A DNA stretch of 64,000 bases from Dromiciops gliroides (GCF_019393635.1 NC_057864.1:476426617-476490616); one strand, 5' to 3'; shown: positions 49,639-60,974, counted from the first letter of the stretch. Numbers and translations: made by a program. The notes: generated by a model not told the origin, from the letters alone.

Positions 49639-52600
49639 CTATGAGAGATGGAAGGAGGCCGTCAGAAGGGGAACTGGAGACTGAGAGGAACCTGCCGGGG
49701 CATGGGAGATTACCAGCAGCTCCTCAGAGGCCACAGAGAACACAAGAAGGCCTAGGAGACGCAAGGTGCAGGACGGGGCCGGCCATCCGCTGGCCCAGAT
49801 GAGAACGGTCCCTCCTTTAGTCCACCCTCTGCTCCCACTGGGGCCCTGTGATTAGGATCAGTGACAGGGAGTAGCAGCACATGCTGGGGGAGGGAAGTGG
49901 GCAGTGCCACCCAAATCCCCACCTGGCCTAGGAGTATTTTAAGATCCGTTCCTAGGACATGGAGATAGCTAATCCACCCCCACTTCAAGGGGAAGAAGAA
50001 CCCCAGGGCTCTCACTGGGGGAGCTTCTCCAGCCTCAATTTTCTCACTCCAGACCACACAACACGGAAAGGCTGGCCCTGGGGGACTGTCCATCCACTCA
50101 CTTGCCCTGCCGCCGCCGCCGCTCCTTCTTCTCAAGGATCCAGTCTCGGCTCTTCTTCACCAACTTCCCCTTTGCCGTCTTATACCGCATCCTGTGGAGG
50201 GAGGGGGAATGGTGAGCTGGTGAAGAGCCCCCCGGTTCACCTGAGCTTGCAAAGCAATGTGCCCACCTGCCTGTCCACTCTGCTGCCTCAATAATGATCA
50301 TTCCCTGCCCGTCCACCTCTCCTCCCCCTTAGCAGACATCGGATGCCAATGGCTGACTTCACACAATGCGGCTGATCCTCCTTCGACTGGCACCAAGGGA
50401 GAGGTCCAGAAGGAGCCCCACTGCCCAAATGCCACCTCCTGGGGCCAGGTCACATTACCAGACACCCCCAGCCCCCATCCCTGCTGACTCCAACACCAGC
50501 TCTTCCATGATGCTGCTCTTATCCCTCTCAGCCAGGAAGGATTTATTCTTATTTTCTTTTTTGCAGGACAATGAGGGTTAAGTGACTTGCCCAAGGTCAC
50601 ACAGCTGGTAAGTGTATACACTGTGCCACCTAGCTGCCCCCAAGCCAGGAAGGATTTCCCCCTCATCTCACCTCAGTAATCTGTACCTCAACATTTTCAT
50701 TGCTAGTATTTTTATCTTTGCCCACATCTTATCCCCACTGCAGAATGTCAGGTCCTCTGAGAGCAGACACCATGCCTCACTGTCTCCTCAGACACACTCT
50801 CGCTCATTATCCAGCCTTCCGGCCACTGTACCCATGGGCCCCTGGGGCTAGTAGGCAGCCGTCTGTTCCTGTAGAAGTTTTGAGGGGTTTGGGGGGAGTG
50901 AGTCCAACTGGGACACAATGGGCCAAGTGCTGAGAGCCCCCACTCCGAGTGAGCCCCACCATCATTTCTCTACATGGCCAGTGACTCCCTTCTGGAAGCT
51001 TCAGGTCACTGGCAGCAGTCCATTGGCCAAAAAACATTTATTTAAATAACATGGTTCTGGTAAATAACTACATAATGATATAAAATAATTATCATGTTAC
51101 CTAGAGAGTGCTGCTTCTTAATCTGTGAGAAAATACCCATCTCTGGAAAAGCTTATGCAAAGTTGGAAGCAAGAGAAAGTAGCATTTAGGAGCCAACAGT
51201 CCTGGATGGAGCATATCCCATGCTCCCTGGGCCTCATTTTTCTCACCTGTCATGTCATGTGACAGGGTTGAGTGTTTCCTGATCTCTAGGGTCCCTGGCA
51301 CTCTGACAGCCTAGGACTCCCTTGACCATGTGAAGGGCAGGCGGATACCCACCCTCACCCCCAACTTGCCCACAGCCAGCACGCAGGCAACAGCCCATAC
51401 AAAAGCACTCCAGTGTCTGAGGCAGGAAAACGTGGCAGCCTGAGCTGAGGGCAGCCCCGACGAGAGTCCTCCAGTGATGTTCTTGGCCCCACACCCTGGC
51501 TGTGGAGGGAAAACGCCCCCACAGCCCCATGGGTGAGAGACACTCGAGCAGGGTGGGAGGGAGGCAGCCTCCATGTAATGCTGCCCCCCACCACACCTCA
51601 CTTGTTCCAAGTCTCTTCTCTTGTTTTTTCTTTCCTTAGTTGGACCCAATTATTAGTCCCTCTCTTCACAAATTCCCAGAAAAGACCTTAAAAGGCTCCT
51701 TAACCACACTGTGTAGAAACAGAAAAGTGCCCAGCTCCACCAGGAAGATGAGCTTCCCCTGGTTCTAAGCTGCAGGAACCGAAAGCAGCTAAGACAGGGA
51801 GGCATCACACATTGCACTGACTTTTTTGTTTGTTTTGTTTTGTTTTTGTTTTGCAGGGCAATGGGGGGGGGGGGGGTTAAGTGACTTGCCCAGGGTCACA
51901 CAGCTAGCAAGTGTCAAGTGTCTGAGGCCAGATTTGAACTCAGGTCCTCCTGAATCCAGGGCTGGTGCTTTATCTACCGAGCCACCTAGCTGCCCCATTG
52001 CACTGACTTTTAGCACCACCACCTCTCTGCTTCCAGTACACTGCCCAGGGTCTCTGAATGTGCGGTTAGAGCTCTCCAAATGTAACCCCTCTTTCTCCTG
52101 GGCAGCAACCAAACTGTCCAGGAATCAGGCCAGCTCAGAAGCTTCTTTACCTTTCATTGGAGAACTTGGACTCTTTCACCTCCTGTCCATCTCCACACTC
52201 GGTGCCCAGGCCCTGCAAGAAGAGTTGGGGTCAGAAGGCAATGAAGGCACACACCCAACCAAAACACCACTCCCCACCACCTGATTCTAGGCACCAGTCA
52301 TTTCCCATTTCTGGGCCCCAAATTCCAAGCAAGTGCACATGTGTGCATGTGCTTATGCATGAATAACTCCCCCCCAGCAGACACGCACACCCCCCCAGCA
52401 AACACACATACACTGTGTCTCTCTCCCAGGAATTTCTCAGACTTGGGCCCCAGAGCTGCACCAACAGAAGTTGATGTTTTGACTCCTTTGGGGTAACTAG
52501 AGAGTGGTGATGCAACAAAGTCCAAGGACACTTAGAGAGGAGCCTGGGTTCTCATGGGCACTCATCAAGTGCCCTCCCCTGCCTTACGATCTACAACCCT

Positions 52601-55600
52601 GTCCTCTTCCCTTAGAGAGCAAACGAGCAATCCTCCTCCACGCTCTCCCAACCAGGAGGTACATCCTTACCTTGGGCAACGCACCCGAGGTGCCAGCAAA
52701 TAGACAGAGGAAGAACCTGAAGAGAAAGCATGTGACAAAAGCCGATCTTGAAGGAGCAGGCACCCTCCTTTTCCCATAGTTCACAAGAGGTTTATTTGTA
52801 ACAGGGGCAAAGAGAGGGACACCATAGCCAGAGCCAGGGCCCTGCCCAGCACAGGGAGCCTCCCTTGGGCCTCCCCCCAGCGGAGTGCTCCTTTCTTCCT
52901 GGCATTTCCCTCAAACCTCCCAGAGCAGGGACAGGACACTGACCCCAGACTCACTTCTTGGCTTTAGCACTGTTGGGGAAGTCCACCACCATACCTCCAG
53001 TGAAACCAGCTTTCATTGCCTGGGCTGTGATCAGCTCCAACTGAGGGCAGAGAAAGAAGCCAATGAAGCCTCTGGGCCCTTCTCAAAATAATGGGGTTTT
53101 TGAAGTATATAAAATGAGAAACATGGCATCAGTTCAAATAAAGATGGTATGCTATGGGGGGTGGGGTGTGTGTACTCCTCTTCAGGTACAGGCTGGAAGA
53201 GATGGCCTCTGAGGCCCCTCTTCCAACTCTCAAGCACCACACCTCCCCTAGTTTGGACCTTGACTGGACACTTCGTCCCCAGACAGGCGGACTCACCTGC
53301 TCAGCATTCTCAGGATACAACTGCAGGACGGCTCGAGCTCCTCGGGCCTGCAAGAGAATGGACACTGCTGGTCTCTGGCCAGGCCCCAGCTACCACCTGA
53401 AGGAAGTGAGAGGGCTGTCCGGGGCAGGGGAGGGCCCAATGGCCACTACAAAGAGCAGCGGGGATCTCCTACTCACCAGAGCAGAATAAAGCGATGAAAA
53501 GAAGCGGTGCAAGCGCTTGGCAGGGTTGTGTGTCTTCTGGTCAGCGTTGCAAAGCCACTGGACAGCGGAAATGCTGAAGGAAGGGGCCCAAAGGCCTCTT
53601 CAGGAGCGTGGCCACACCCGGGCATGGCCATCACCTCCCCATGTGCCCCAAGGGAGCTGGCCCTCTCCCCATCACCCTCTCCCTTCTCTCTCCTCTCCAA
53701 CTACCTTTTCCTTGAATCTAAGCTTATTATCTCGGTGTCCGTCCCCCCTCCACCCCACCCCCAACCATTTTACCCAAGCACATCCAAAAAGCTCACTGGT
53801 AACTCCCTGCAGGCACAGCAAGATGCGTTTCTCAGCTCAACCCTAGCCAACCTTTTCCTTATTTCTCCTCTGCTGTGAACTGATTCAGTTGCTCAAGATG
53901 CTGTTCCTTCAATGCCCCCTACAACTCTACCTTGTGTTTCTCTAGTTAAGTCCAAAATTCACTATCAGACAAGGGGACACTTGAGCTTTTAAAAAACCAC
54001 ACCACCCCACCTCCCTGAGGTGTCCTTCCAATGACCTTTTGTATCAACACTCTCTTCTAATCTTTCTCATGCCAAGACCTACTTCTAAACCTCCCCCTCA
54101 GATTTCTCCCCACTTCACACTCCAACTCAGAATGAAAGTCAGCTCATGCTCCTCAACCTGTACTGGTTTTTGCCCCTCTCCACATCTGCATCCATCTCCC
54201 CAGAATCACACCACCCACATATTAAATAGGGCACACGGTATCTATTCATCTGTCCTTTTTAGAAGGCAAGTCCAAAAAGGAATCGCAGTCTCAGGGTTCT
54301 GCTACCACAGAACCACTCATTCTCACTGGAAGCATTTACATCAAATATAGGCAGGTGTGCGATCTCTCAGAGTCTCCAGCCTGAGGTCAGGAAGTTAATG
54401 AGGGTCCTGAGACAGGAGGAGACAGGGGCCCTGAGTGCAGGTCCAGAGCTCTAGCCAGGGTGCTAAGCTGTCACAACCAGCCCTCTTCTACAAGGCCCTT
54501 CCCCCATACATCTATGTCAGTGACACATCTTACCTAATACAACCATCAAATGACCCTGGTCTGAAGGGGATGCCCTGACCCATGTCCCCCTGGAGCAGGT
54601 CACCTTCCACTTCTCGATCCACAGCCACATCTATTTATTCAGAGATGATCATGTTAGGGGAGACAGGCTAGTATATTGAGCTGCTTATACAAGATGCAGA
54701 CAAACACCTGAGAGGCCTCACTCACCCAGCATGGCAGAGCTAATGTCGATGCCCACCCAGTAGTGCCCCTGCTCTGAGATGAAGTCACCACTGAGACCAG
54801 AACCACAACTGGAAGGCAAAAATCAGACAAGAGGTCAGGGAGCAAACAGCAACAATGATGGCACAACTAGACATTCCAAAAAGGCTCCAACATCTTACCC
54901 AACATCCAAGAGGAAGCAGGGCTGGTCCTCCGGCAGACTGAGAAGCTCCACTGCCCGTTCTGACATCTGTGTCTGGATTTCAATCATCCGTGAGCTGGAA
55001 GGGGACAAGTGGGGGGTGGGGCATAAGTGACCGTGTCTTCTGGCTAATCCTGTACTTGGCACAGTCTTTGGGCAAAAGTCAAGAAGAAGAAAAAACCCAG
55101 CCAGACCAAGATGATTCTCTTAATCAACCTTCTAACCTGTGGGGACAAACTTAAGTTCAGAAGAGAAACTGTGCTTTACAGCTATCACCCACATGCTGAT
55201 AGGTCTTTCTGCTCTGTCACATACACAGCCCCACGCTAGAATGGTCTTAAGACAACCAACATATTATCTATGGCATAAATAGCACCTGCAGGGTTCTCTT
55301 TGTACTTTGTTTTTCTGTTCCTACCCTATTCTAGGCTTATGTTTGCCATCCAAAGGCCAGGATTTTCTGCTCTGCCAACCCTTCAGCACCCAGCTCAAGT
55401 CCCAGGTCCCCTGCAAAATCATCATAAGCCACTGTTGCCATCTCAGCCTCTCCATCCACTTTTGGTCTGCTTCTTATGGGGCACCTAGCAGTTAAATAAT
55501 GCAGAAAACAACACTCCATCTGGAACCAGAAGGGCTGCTTTCAAATACCCACCCTACCACTGCTCTCCCTGTGACCTCAGCAGTCAAACCCTTCCCTTTC

Positions 55601-56524
55601 TAACTTCTCTGTAGGAGGTCAAGAAGCCAGCAAATGAAAGCTCCTGGGTGGGACACAGAAAAGGCAGCGGTCTGTTCTGCCCTGGTGTCCCCCACCCCTG
55701 CCTCCCAGCCCAAATTTCCATGTGGTAAATCACCTTGTGCCAATCACTTAATGGGCTAGGTTCTTGATAAGGGACCAACAGCTCTAAGTCCTATGATGCT
55801 AAGGAGGACCCCATGCTGTTCTCCATCACCCGTGTTGACTCCTTCTCAGTGCAAATATTACCTGAAAGGTCCTATTGCTGGGCCAGGGGAGACAGAGCTG
55901 CTCTCCCCACACACAGAGAGCAGGAGCTCAAAAAGTATTCACCGATGAGAAGAAGGTCGGGGCCCTTGTGAACCCCACTAAAGGGTGGGAAGAAGCCGTG
56001 GAGGCAAGCGGGTCCCACCCCCCTGATTGTACCAAAGAGGAAACAGGCCCAAAGCAGTGGTGACGTCACGCAGGACAGCCCCTCTCCTGGTGCTCCTTCA
56101 CCGGCGGACCCCACCCTGTGCTCGGGGCCCCTGGGCCCCTTCCCCCCAGATGCTGAGTATTACCAGCGCTCCCAACAGCCGGCGTTCACGCGGCCCTTCA
56201 CACCGTTACCTCGTTTCATCCTCACAAGAACCTGGGGGGGGGGGCTATTCCTATTTACAGTTACGGAAACTGAGGCAGGCCGAGGCGCTGAGGCTGCCCC
56301 GGTGCGCGTCCCCCGCCCCGGCCCCCCCAACTTCGCCCAGGCCCGGCTCTTACTTGTGCGTGTACTTCCGGGCCTCATCTTCGTTGTAAAACTGCGGAGG
56401 AAAGAGAAAGAGGGCGGCGGTGAGAAGGGGTCCGGGGGCGGCGGGGCCGGAGCTCGCGGGGGCGGGAGGGCCTCACCAGCTCGGGGGGTCCTCGGTGCTC
56501 CGGCCTCCGGCCGCCGCACGCCAT
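49584..56524 (-). CDS. BUD23: 18S rRNA (guanine-N7) methyltransferase, twelve coding exons (gene span)
   Basis: Minus-strand exons 56477-56524, 56354-56391, 54899-54994, 54726-54808, 54534-54630, 53477-53573, 53297-53347, 52955-53040, 52671-52716, 52151-52212, 50102-50191 and 49584-49638 join to 849 nt, 282 aa; the human protein is 281. All introns are GT-AG and frame is kept. It is a Rossmann-fold SAM-dependent methyltransferase: motif I FLLDVGCGSGLSG (57-69), the acidic IDIS loop (81-84), GDMGQGIPF (103-111), then a basic C-terminal tail [19 protein letters not shown] typical of nuclear targeting. In the known family it modifies 18S rRNA with the partner TRMT112 and supports 40S biogenesis. 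It sits head to head with DNAJC30 and tail to tail with STX1A. Confidence 0.97.
50102..50191 (-). CDS. BUD23: BUD23 coding exon 11
   Basis: Codes [20 protein letters not shown] and [10 protein letters not shown], the basic tail. The donor AA|GTGAGT puts TGA in frame, so a retained intron would stop right after a lysine codon. Confidence 0.95.
50545..50642 (-). repeat. Mar-1 type SINE, internally deleted
   Basis: In BUD23 intron 10; perfect 15-bp duplication AGCCAGGAAGGATTT (50530-50544, 50643-50657). Confidence 0.92.
50670..50815 (+). repeat. L2-type 3' fragment
   Basis: GAATGTCAGGTCCTCTGAGA, GCAGACACCATGCCTCACTG. Confidence 0.45.
51826..51995 (-). repeat. Mar-1 type SINE
   Basis: In BUD23 intron 10, with a (TTTTG)n tail; perfect 16-bp duplication CATTGCACTGACTTTT (51810-51825, 51996-52011). 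Confidence 0.93.
52151..52212 (-). CDS. BUD23: BUD23 coding exon 10
   Basis: 62 nt coding [20 protein letters not shown], a less conserved linker; donor AG|GTAAAG. Confidence 0.93.
52671..52716 (-). CDS. BUD23: BUD23 coding exon 9
   Basis: 46 nt coding [16 protein letters not shown], the end of the methyltransferase fold. Confidence 0.95.
52955..53040 (-). CDS. BUD23: BUD23 coding exon 8
   Basis: Codes [20 protein letters not shown] and FPNSAKAK; donor AA|GTGAGT. Confidence 0.96.
53297..53347 (-). CDS. BUD23: BUD23 coding exon 7
   Basis: 51 nt coding [17 protein letters not shown], a core strand of the fold; phase 0 at both ends. Confidence 0.96.
53477..53573 (-). CDS. BUD23: BUD23 coding exon 6
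   Basis: Codes [20 protein letters not shown] and [13 protein letters not shown]; acceptor CTTCAG, donor CTG|GTGAGT. Confidence 0.96.
54534..54630 (-). CDS. BUD23: BUD23 coding exon 5
   Basis: Codes [20 protein letters not shown] and [12 protein letters not shown]; acceptor AATAG, donor AG|GTAAGA. Confidence 0.96.
54726..54808 (-). CDS. BUD23: BUD23 coding exon 4
   Basis: Codes [20 protein letters not shown] and IDISSAML: the SAM-binding glycine loop and the acidic end of strand 2. Donor G|GTGAGT. Confidence 0.96.
54899..54994 (-). CDS. BUD23: BUD23 coding exon 3
   Basis: Codes [20 protein letters not shown] and then [12 protein letters not shown], running into methyltransferase motif I. 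Donor GG|GTAAGA. Confidence 0.96.
56200..56300 (-). repeat. MIR-type fragment
   Basis: TTTCATCCTCACAAGAACCT, TTACGGAAACTGAGGCAGGC, just inside the CpG island. Confidence 0.6.
56354..56391 (-). CDS. BUD23: BUD23 coding exon 2
   Basis: 38-nt microexon coding [12 protein letters not shown] and the first two bases of the next codon; acceptor CCGCAG, donor AA|GTAAGA. Confidence 0.95.
56477..56524 (-). CDS. BUD23: BUD23 coding exon 1
   Basis: Codes [19 protein letters not shown] complement at 56522-56524; donor CTG|GTGAGG. It lies in the CpG island shared with DNAJC30. Confidence 0.95.
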
Positions 56525-56795
56525 GTCTGCACCCCGGAACTCTTCTCAGCGCGCCGTCCGCGTCATCTTCCAGGCGCCGCCGCTCGGGCCCAACCGCTGC
56601 CTCGGCGCCGTGCTTACGTCATCGGCGCGCGCACACGGAACTCCGGTCCTGGCCACGCCCCTTCCTCCGTCCCGTCTTCCTCCTCTCAGCGATTGGCCCC
56701 GAGGAGGGCTCGTCATTACCCCCCCCACCCCCCCATCACCACCCCGTCTCATTGGCCAGTCCTTCCACCTCCGGTCCGGCCCCGCCCCGCGCAAG
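56525..56795. promoter_or_regulatory. Bidirectional BUD23/DNAJC30 CpG-island promoter
   Basis: 271 bp separate the two start codons. It holds a CRE-type TTACGTCA (56614-56621), two inverted CCAAT boxes (ATTGG at 56692-56696 and 56751-56755) and no TATA box. The CpG island extends from about 56240 to 57480. Confidence 0.8.
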
Positions 56796-56803
56796 ATGGC
56801 GGC
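56792..56803 (+). promoter_or_regulatory. TISU / YY1 element at the DNAJC30 start codon
   Basis: CAAGATGGCGGC is a perfect match to the TISU consensus SAASATGGCGGC, which directs initiation on mRNAs with very short 5' UTRs and also binds YY1. Confidence 0.75.
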
Positions 56804-57452
56804 CCTGGCCGGCCGGCGCTGGTCTCCGCTGTTGCGGTCCGTTGGGCCGAAGGAGGCCCGGGCCAGCTCCACCGCCGGCGGCGGCACCTGGGCCGGAAAA
56901 GACCGGGCAAGCGGCGGCTCCTCCCAGTACTCGCGCACGGCTCTGTACGACTTGCTGGACGTCCCGGTCACGGCCACGCAGGCGCAGATCAAGGCGGCTT
57001 ACTACCGGCAGAGTTTCCTCTACCACCCGGACCGCAACTCGGGCAGCGCGGAGGCGGCGGAGCGCTTCACGCGCATCAGCCAGGCCTACCTGGTGCTGAG
57101 CAGCGCCGCCCTGCGCCGCCAGTACGACCGCGGCCTCCTGGGCGCCGAGGACGCGCGGGCCGCCGCAGGCGCGCCCCGCGCCCGCCCGCGAGCCGCGCCC
57201 ACGCACGCCGCCACCTCCGGCCCCCAGCGCGCGCGCCCCGCGCCGGGCGGCCGACACATGTTCGACTTCGACGCCTTCTACCGCGCGCACTATGGCGAGC
57301 AGCTGGAGCGCGAGCAGCGGCTGCGGGCCCGGCGCGAGGCCCTGCGCAAAGACCGCGAGGCACGCGCCCGCTCCGGCCCGCGCTGGGACGACAGCATAGT
57401 CCTGGGGCTGCTGCTGCTCATCTGTTTCCTGGGCTTCTCGCACCTCAAGTAG
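56796..57452 (+). CDS. DNAJC30: Mitochondrial DnaJ homolog subfamily C member 30
   Basis: Intronless 218-aa ORF. The start is the ATG in CAAGATGGCGGC; the frame stays open upstream, but that part is untranslated promoter by comparison with the family. The first 43 residues are Arg/Ala/Ser-rich, as in a mitochondrial presequence. The J domain spans about 45-112 ([13 protein letters not shown], then [20 protein letters not shown]) with HPD at 77-79. A Pro/Ala/Arg-rich linker (115-153) and the family motif [20 protein letters not shown] (155-174) follow. One hydrophobic segment (about 201-214) ends the protein. In mammals DNAJC30 acts in the inner membrane in complex I repair and ATP-synthase function. 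Human DNAJC30 is about 226 aa; the C-terminal anchor differs in sequence. The gene is very GC-rich. Confidence 0.97.
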   Translation: MAALAGRRWSPLLRSVGPKEARASSTAGGGTWAGKDRASGGSSQYSRTALYDLLDVPVTATQAQIKAAYYRQSFLYHPDRNSGSAEAAERFTRISQAYLVLSSAALRRQYDRGLLGAEDARAAAGAPRARPRAAPTHAATSGPQRARPAPGGRHMFDFDAFYRAHYGEQLEREQRLRARREALRKDREARARSGPRWDDSIVLGLLLLICFLGFSHLK

Positions 57453-58045
57453 CTGGGCCTGGGCCGGAGCACGCCCTGCCCGTGCAGCCCCAAGAGGAGG
57501 GAGGCGCCCTCCCGGATCGTGCCATAGCCACCCTGCCCTCGGGGCCTCCAGTCATCCTCCAAATGAACCACACCTGAATGAATCCACGGGTTGTGCCTTT
57601 GTTATCAGCCCCCCAGGAACCCTGGGGAGCAGCAGGGTTGGCCTCTCCGAGAAGATGGTAGAGTGTTGTTGGGTCACCACCGGCTGCAGGAGGTCTGCGT
57701 CCAGCCTCAGACAGTTCCTTACCTTTGGGACCCTGGGCAGGTCCCTCCTCTGGCAAATGAGGGGGTTGAAGTCAGTGACCTCCGAGGACCCTGTGAAAGA
57801 TAGTGGCGTCCTCAGGGGTATCTCCAGCCTCTGTGTCCCGTCCCTGTGTGGCTTTGCGCAAAGAACTCACACATAACAGCTCTTGTGCATGGTGGCGGCG
57901 GGAAAGCCCCTGGCCCGATCAGACGGTCCTTTAAGTCCTCTGTGTGAGTCTAAGTCCATCTTTCATTGATGTGGATAGTGCCACGGAGCCAGGTTGGCTG
58001 CTTCTCCCAGCCTGTGTGACACAATAAAAAGTATTCCAGAGTACA
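57453..58045 (+). other. DNAJC30: DNAJC30 3' UTR and poly(A) signal
   Basis: The first AATAAA after the stop is at 58023-58028. A MIR-type SINE lies within this stretch (about 57660-57800). The end is inferred. Confidence 0.5.
57660..57800 (+). repeat. MIR/THER-type SINE
   Basis: GGACCCTGGGCAGGTCCCTC, AATGAGGGGGTTGAAGTCAG, inside the DNAJC30 3' UTR. Confidence 0.55.
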
Positions 58046-58139
58046 GACTGTACTGCTCATTAGTTGATTATACATGTGATTGATGCTGTGCTGTCTGTCT
58101 TTCCCCCACTGCTGGAGAAATGGCACAAAACTCATGTAA

Positions 58140-58820
58140 GGCAGAGGGGTTGGGAAGGAAGGTCAGTAGTATTGGGACCAGCAAAGGATGTGATGTGAGT
58201 CAGGCACCAAAAAAACGCCTCTTTGGTAAATGGCTGCTAAAATGTAATGGTTCCCCGCATAGGTGCCTCTAGCATTGTGAGATTTGGTGTTTGGGTTTAA
58301 TTGGAGCACAGAAAATGTCGGAAAGTTACTGCCTCGGTCCAAGCAGGTGGTGAGAGGCAGTTCGGTAGTGGTGGTGGGGACAGTGTCGGGTCCCTCCTTG
58401 GACGTGAGAGAAGGAGAAACAACCCAGGTTTTCAACATGGAGGACTAAGAGGTGGTTGGTGCCTCTGACAATTGTGGAGCCACAAGAAGGAGCAAGTTTA
58501 AGGGGAAAGATGACTAGGCAGCTCAGTTTGGGACTTAACTGAGTTTCAAATACTAGTGGGGGATTCCGTTGGGGATGTAGGTGTCTGGACTTTGGAGGAA
58601 GATTTGGGAGTCATCTGCTTAGAGGTGGTGACTGAAGCCCTGTGAGCGAGGTCACTGAGAAGAGGTGACCCAGGACAGACCCTTGGTGAGCCCCCTCCAT
58701 AAGAGGGACAAGGAGCTATGGAAGGGTCAGAAGGTGGTGTCAGAAGCCTAGGGAGGAAGTGTTCACTATCCCCTGATAAAAGCAGCTGAGGACAGGTTTT
58801 TGCTGATTGCATTCAAGCCA
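58140..58820. repeat. Ancient dispersed repeat, family uncertain
   Basis: TGGGAGTCATCTGCTTAGAG, GACCCAGGACAGACCCTTGG and similar phrases belong to an old, widely dispersed mammalian repeat. A related piece lies at 60700-60970 in the order expected of its other end. I cannot name it. Confidence 0.4.
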
Positions 58821-58889
58821 ACCCATTCCCAGCCTGGTTTGGAGTGAGGGATGGGTCTCAAGTACAGCTGAGTTGAACGAGCTTTGAGC

Positions 58890-59720
58890 ATCTGTCATTG
58901 TGTGAAGAGATCATAGTGCAAAATCAGCTTGGCTTCATCTGAAAGTACCCTTTGCCTGGGCCAAGAGATTAATGCTACCCATGGCCAAGAGGTTGTCTGT
59001 TCCTTTTGTGTCTGCTCTGAGCTTCTTTTAAAATTCCCTGAATAAGCCTACTTCCTTAGGCCCTTTCTCTTGTTGTGTCAGACTGCTCTGGCCCTTTAAA
59101 TATCCCAGTCATCTCCGAGCAAGATGCCTCATTTTCTTCTAAGCTTTTGGCATCAGCTCTACCGGGTGTCGTTGGCCAAATCCTTCTGGGGTTGTGTGCC
59201 TGACCCCCAGCCTGAGGGCCAGGCCATAAGCATCATCCATTTCAGACCTGAGTAATGCTAGGGGTCCAGCGATGTCATTGGACAGCCAGGGTCACTCAGC
59301 TGACAGGAACAAGGTAGGACTTGGGTAACCACCAGACGGCGTTCCTAAGCCCAGAAGGACTGCGTTGTCTTGCTGCTCTAAACATTTCTCCAAAATAGGA
59401 TGACTTTTCTCTCTGTTCTCTTTACACTTGAAAAATAAGGGCCATCTTGACCTTGTGTTTTCCCAGTCCCTTGATGCTGAGATGACAATAATGTAATTTT
59501 ACCCTGGAAGAGCCAGACCCTGGGGCTTCCCCCTGATGCGCCCCCTCTTAGTCCCCTTGGCTGTCAAGATAGATGCTCAGACTGAAATCTCTCAAGAGTG
59601 TGGTTGGACACCAAGGGCTCCTGCTCTGTGCTCCTTGTCAGTTGTAGCAGCAGTAGCTGACAGGCAGAGAACTCCTTAAGGTTCATACTGGGCGGCTTGC
59701 CCAGTAGAGGAAGCAGCACA
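58890..59720. other. Intergenic, nothing recognised
   Basis: No coding or repeat signal that I can support. Confidence 0.45.
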
Positions 59721-59724
59721 AGTA

Positions 59725-59870
59725 GCAGTTGCCCCATTTTACAGCTGAAAAAAACAGTCTGAGGATGAGGAGCTGGCTAAGGAAGGTCACCCAAGCAGTG
59801 AGTGTCAGGCAGAGCTGGAAGCCAGATCTTGTGACCCAAAGCTTTTCCAGTGTTCTTTCCAACACAGGCC
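59725..59870 (-). repeat. MIR-type SINE
   Basis: GCCCCATTTTACAGCTGAAA, AGCAGTGAGTGTCAGGCAGA. Confidence 0.55.
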
Positions 59871-60699
59871 GGGACTGCTGTGATGTCAGATAAGTCCTAG
59901 AACCTAAGTAACCCCTAAGAATAGGACCACAGTGCTCCTAGGAGCCAAGGCACCTCTGCTGCCTCTCCATGCCTTTCTCTTTCTTTGAATCCCGAAGTCC
60001 TTTGCCAAAGCAACATAGCCAAGGACTCCCCTCTCCTCCCAATGTCGTCATTTCTCGGGGATGCTTCCTATGGCCCTCCTGTCCCTAGGATCCTCTGAGC
60101 AGCCCGGGGAGACTGAACTTTCCCAAGAAGTTGAGACAGGTGCCTCCCTGGCCCCTTTAGCCACTCACATTCTTATACCCAACAGGAGGAAACAAGTGGC
60201 TTGGGAAGGCCAGAAGCTAACCCGGATTCCCTCACAGTGTCCTGAGCAACGACACAGAACATCCCTAGGCTTGCTACTCCACCCCACCCCTGAAAAGAGA
60301 TGTGGGGAGAGAGGGTGATAGGCAGCCCTTCTCTCCCTAAGCAGTCTTGCTGCCATCTGAGATGAGGTCACATTTAGCAAGCAAGCACCTAACTCTGGAC
60401 TGGCTACTGGAGATTCAAAGACTAAGTGGTAGACATTCTCTGACCTCACAGATCTTCTCTCCTACAGAGGATGATGTGTTAGGGGAGTGAATACTGGGTA
60501 TATACAAGAGAGTGATGGGCAGGGGGAACACCTGGGGAACATTAGAAAGGTCCCTTGGGGGAGATGTGTCCAACCACACTCTAGAGATTTCAGTGAAGGC
60601 ACTCGGGGCTCTATGAGGCAGAGGTGAGTGCTAGGTATGGGGCATAGCTTGTACAAAAGTACCAAGGTGGGAGGAAGAATGGAGACCGGCAAGTCAATT

Positions 60700-60970
60700 C
60701 ATGTGGCTGGAGGTAGAGTGTGTGAGGGGGAGGGATGTGTTACCAGCCAGACTGTAAAGGGCTTTCAGTGCCAGACAGGAGTGTCGGTTTTATACTAAAA
60801 GCAATGGGAAGCTGCTGTTTCTTGAGCGAAGAAGTGACAGATGTGCATTGATTAGGGATGTCGATTTGGCAGCTGTGCAGATTGGGGGGGGGGGGCATGG
60901 CGGCACACCACTGAGTCCAGAGAAGCCACTACAGTGGTCCAGGTGTGAGGTGGTTCTAGGATGACAACAG
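60700..60970. repeat. Ancient dispersed repeat, family uncertain
   Basis: GACTGTAAAGGGCTTTCAGT, GCAATGGGAAGCTGCTGTTT, CTACAGTGGTCCAGGTGTGA; same group as 58140. Confidence 0.4.
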
Positions 60971-60974
60971 AGAG

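Noticed and set aside
56523-56795. N-terminal extension of DNAJC30 by 91 codons
   Set aside because: The family starts at the MAAL-type methionine, which also carries a perfect TISU; the upstream part is promoter.
56302-57577. Several 200-385-codon frames overlapping DNAJC30
   Set aside because: Arg/Ala/Pro-rich frames in a CpG island; only the DNAJC30 frame has recognisable domains.
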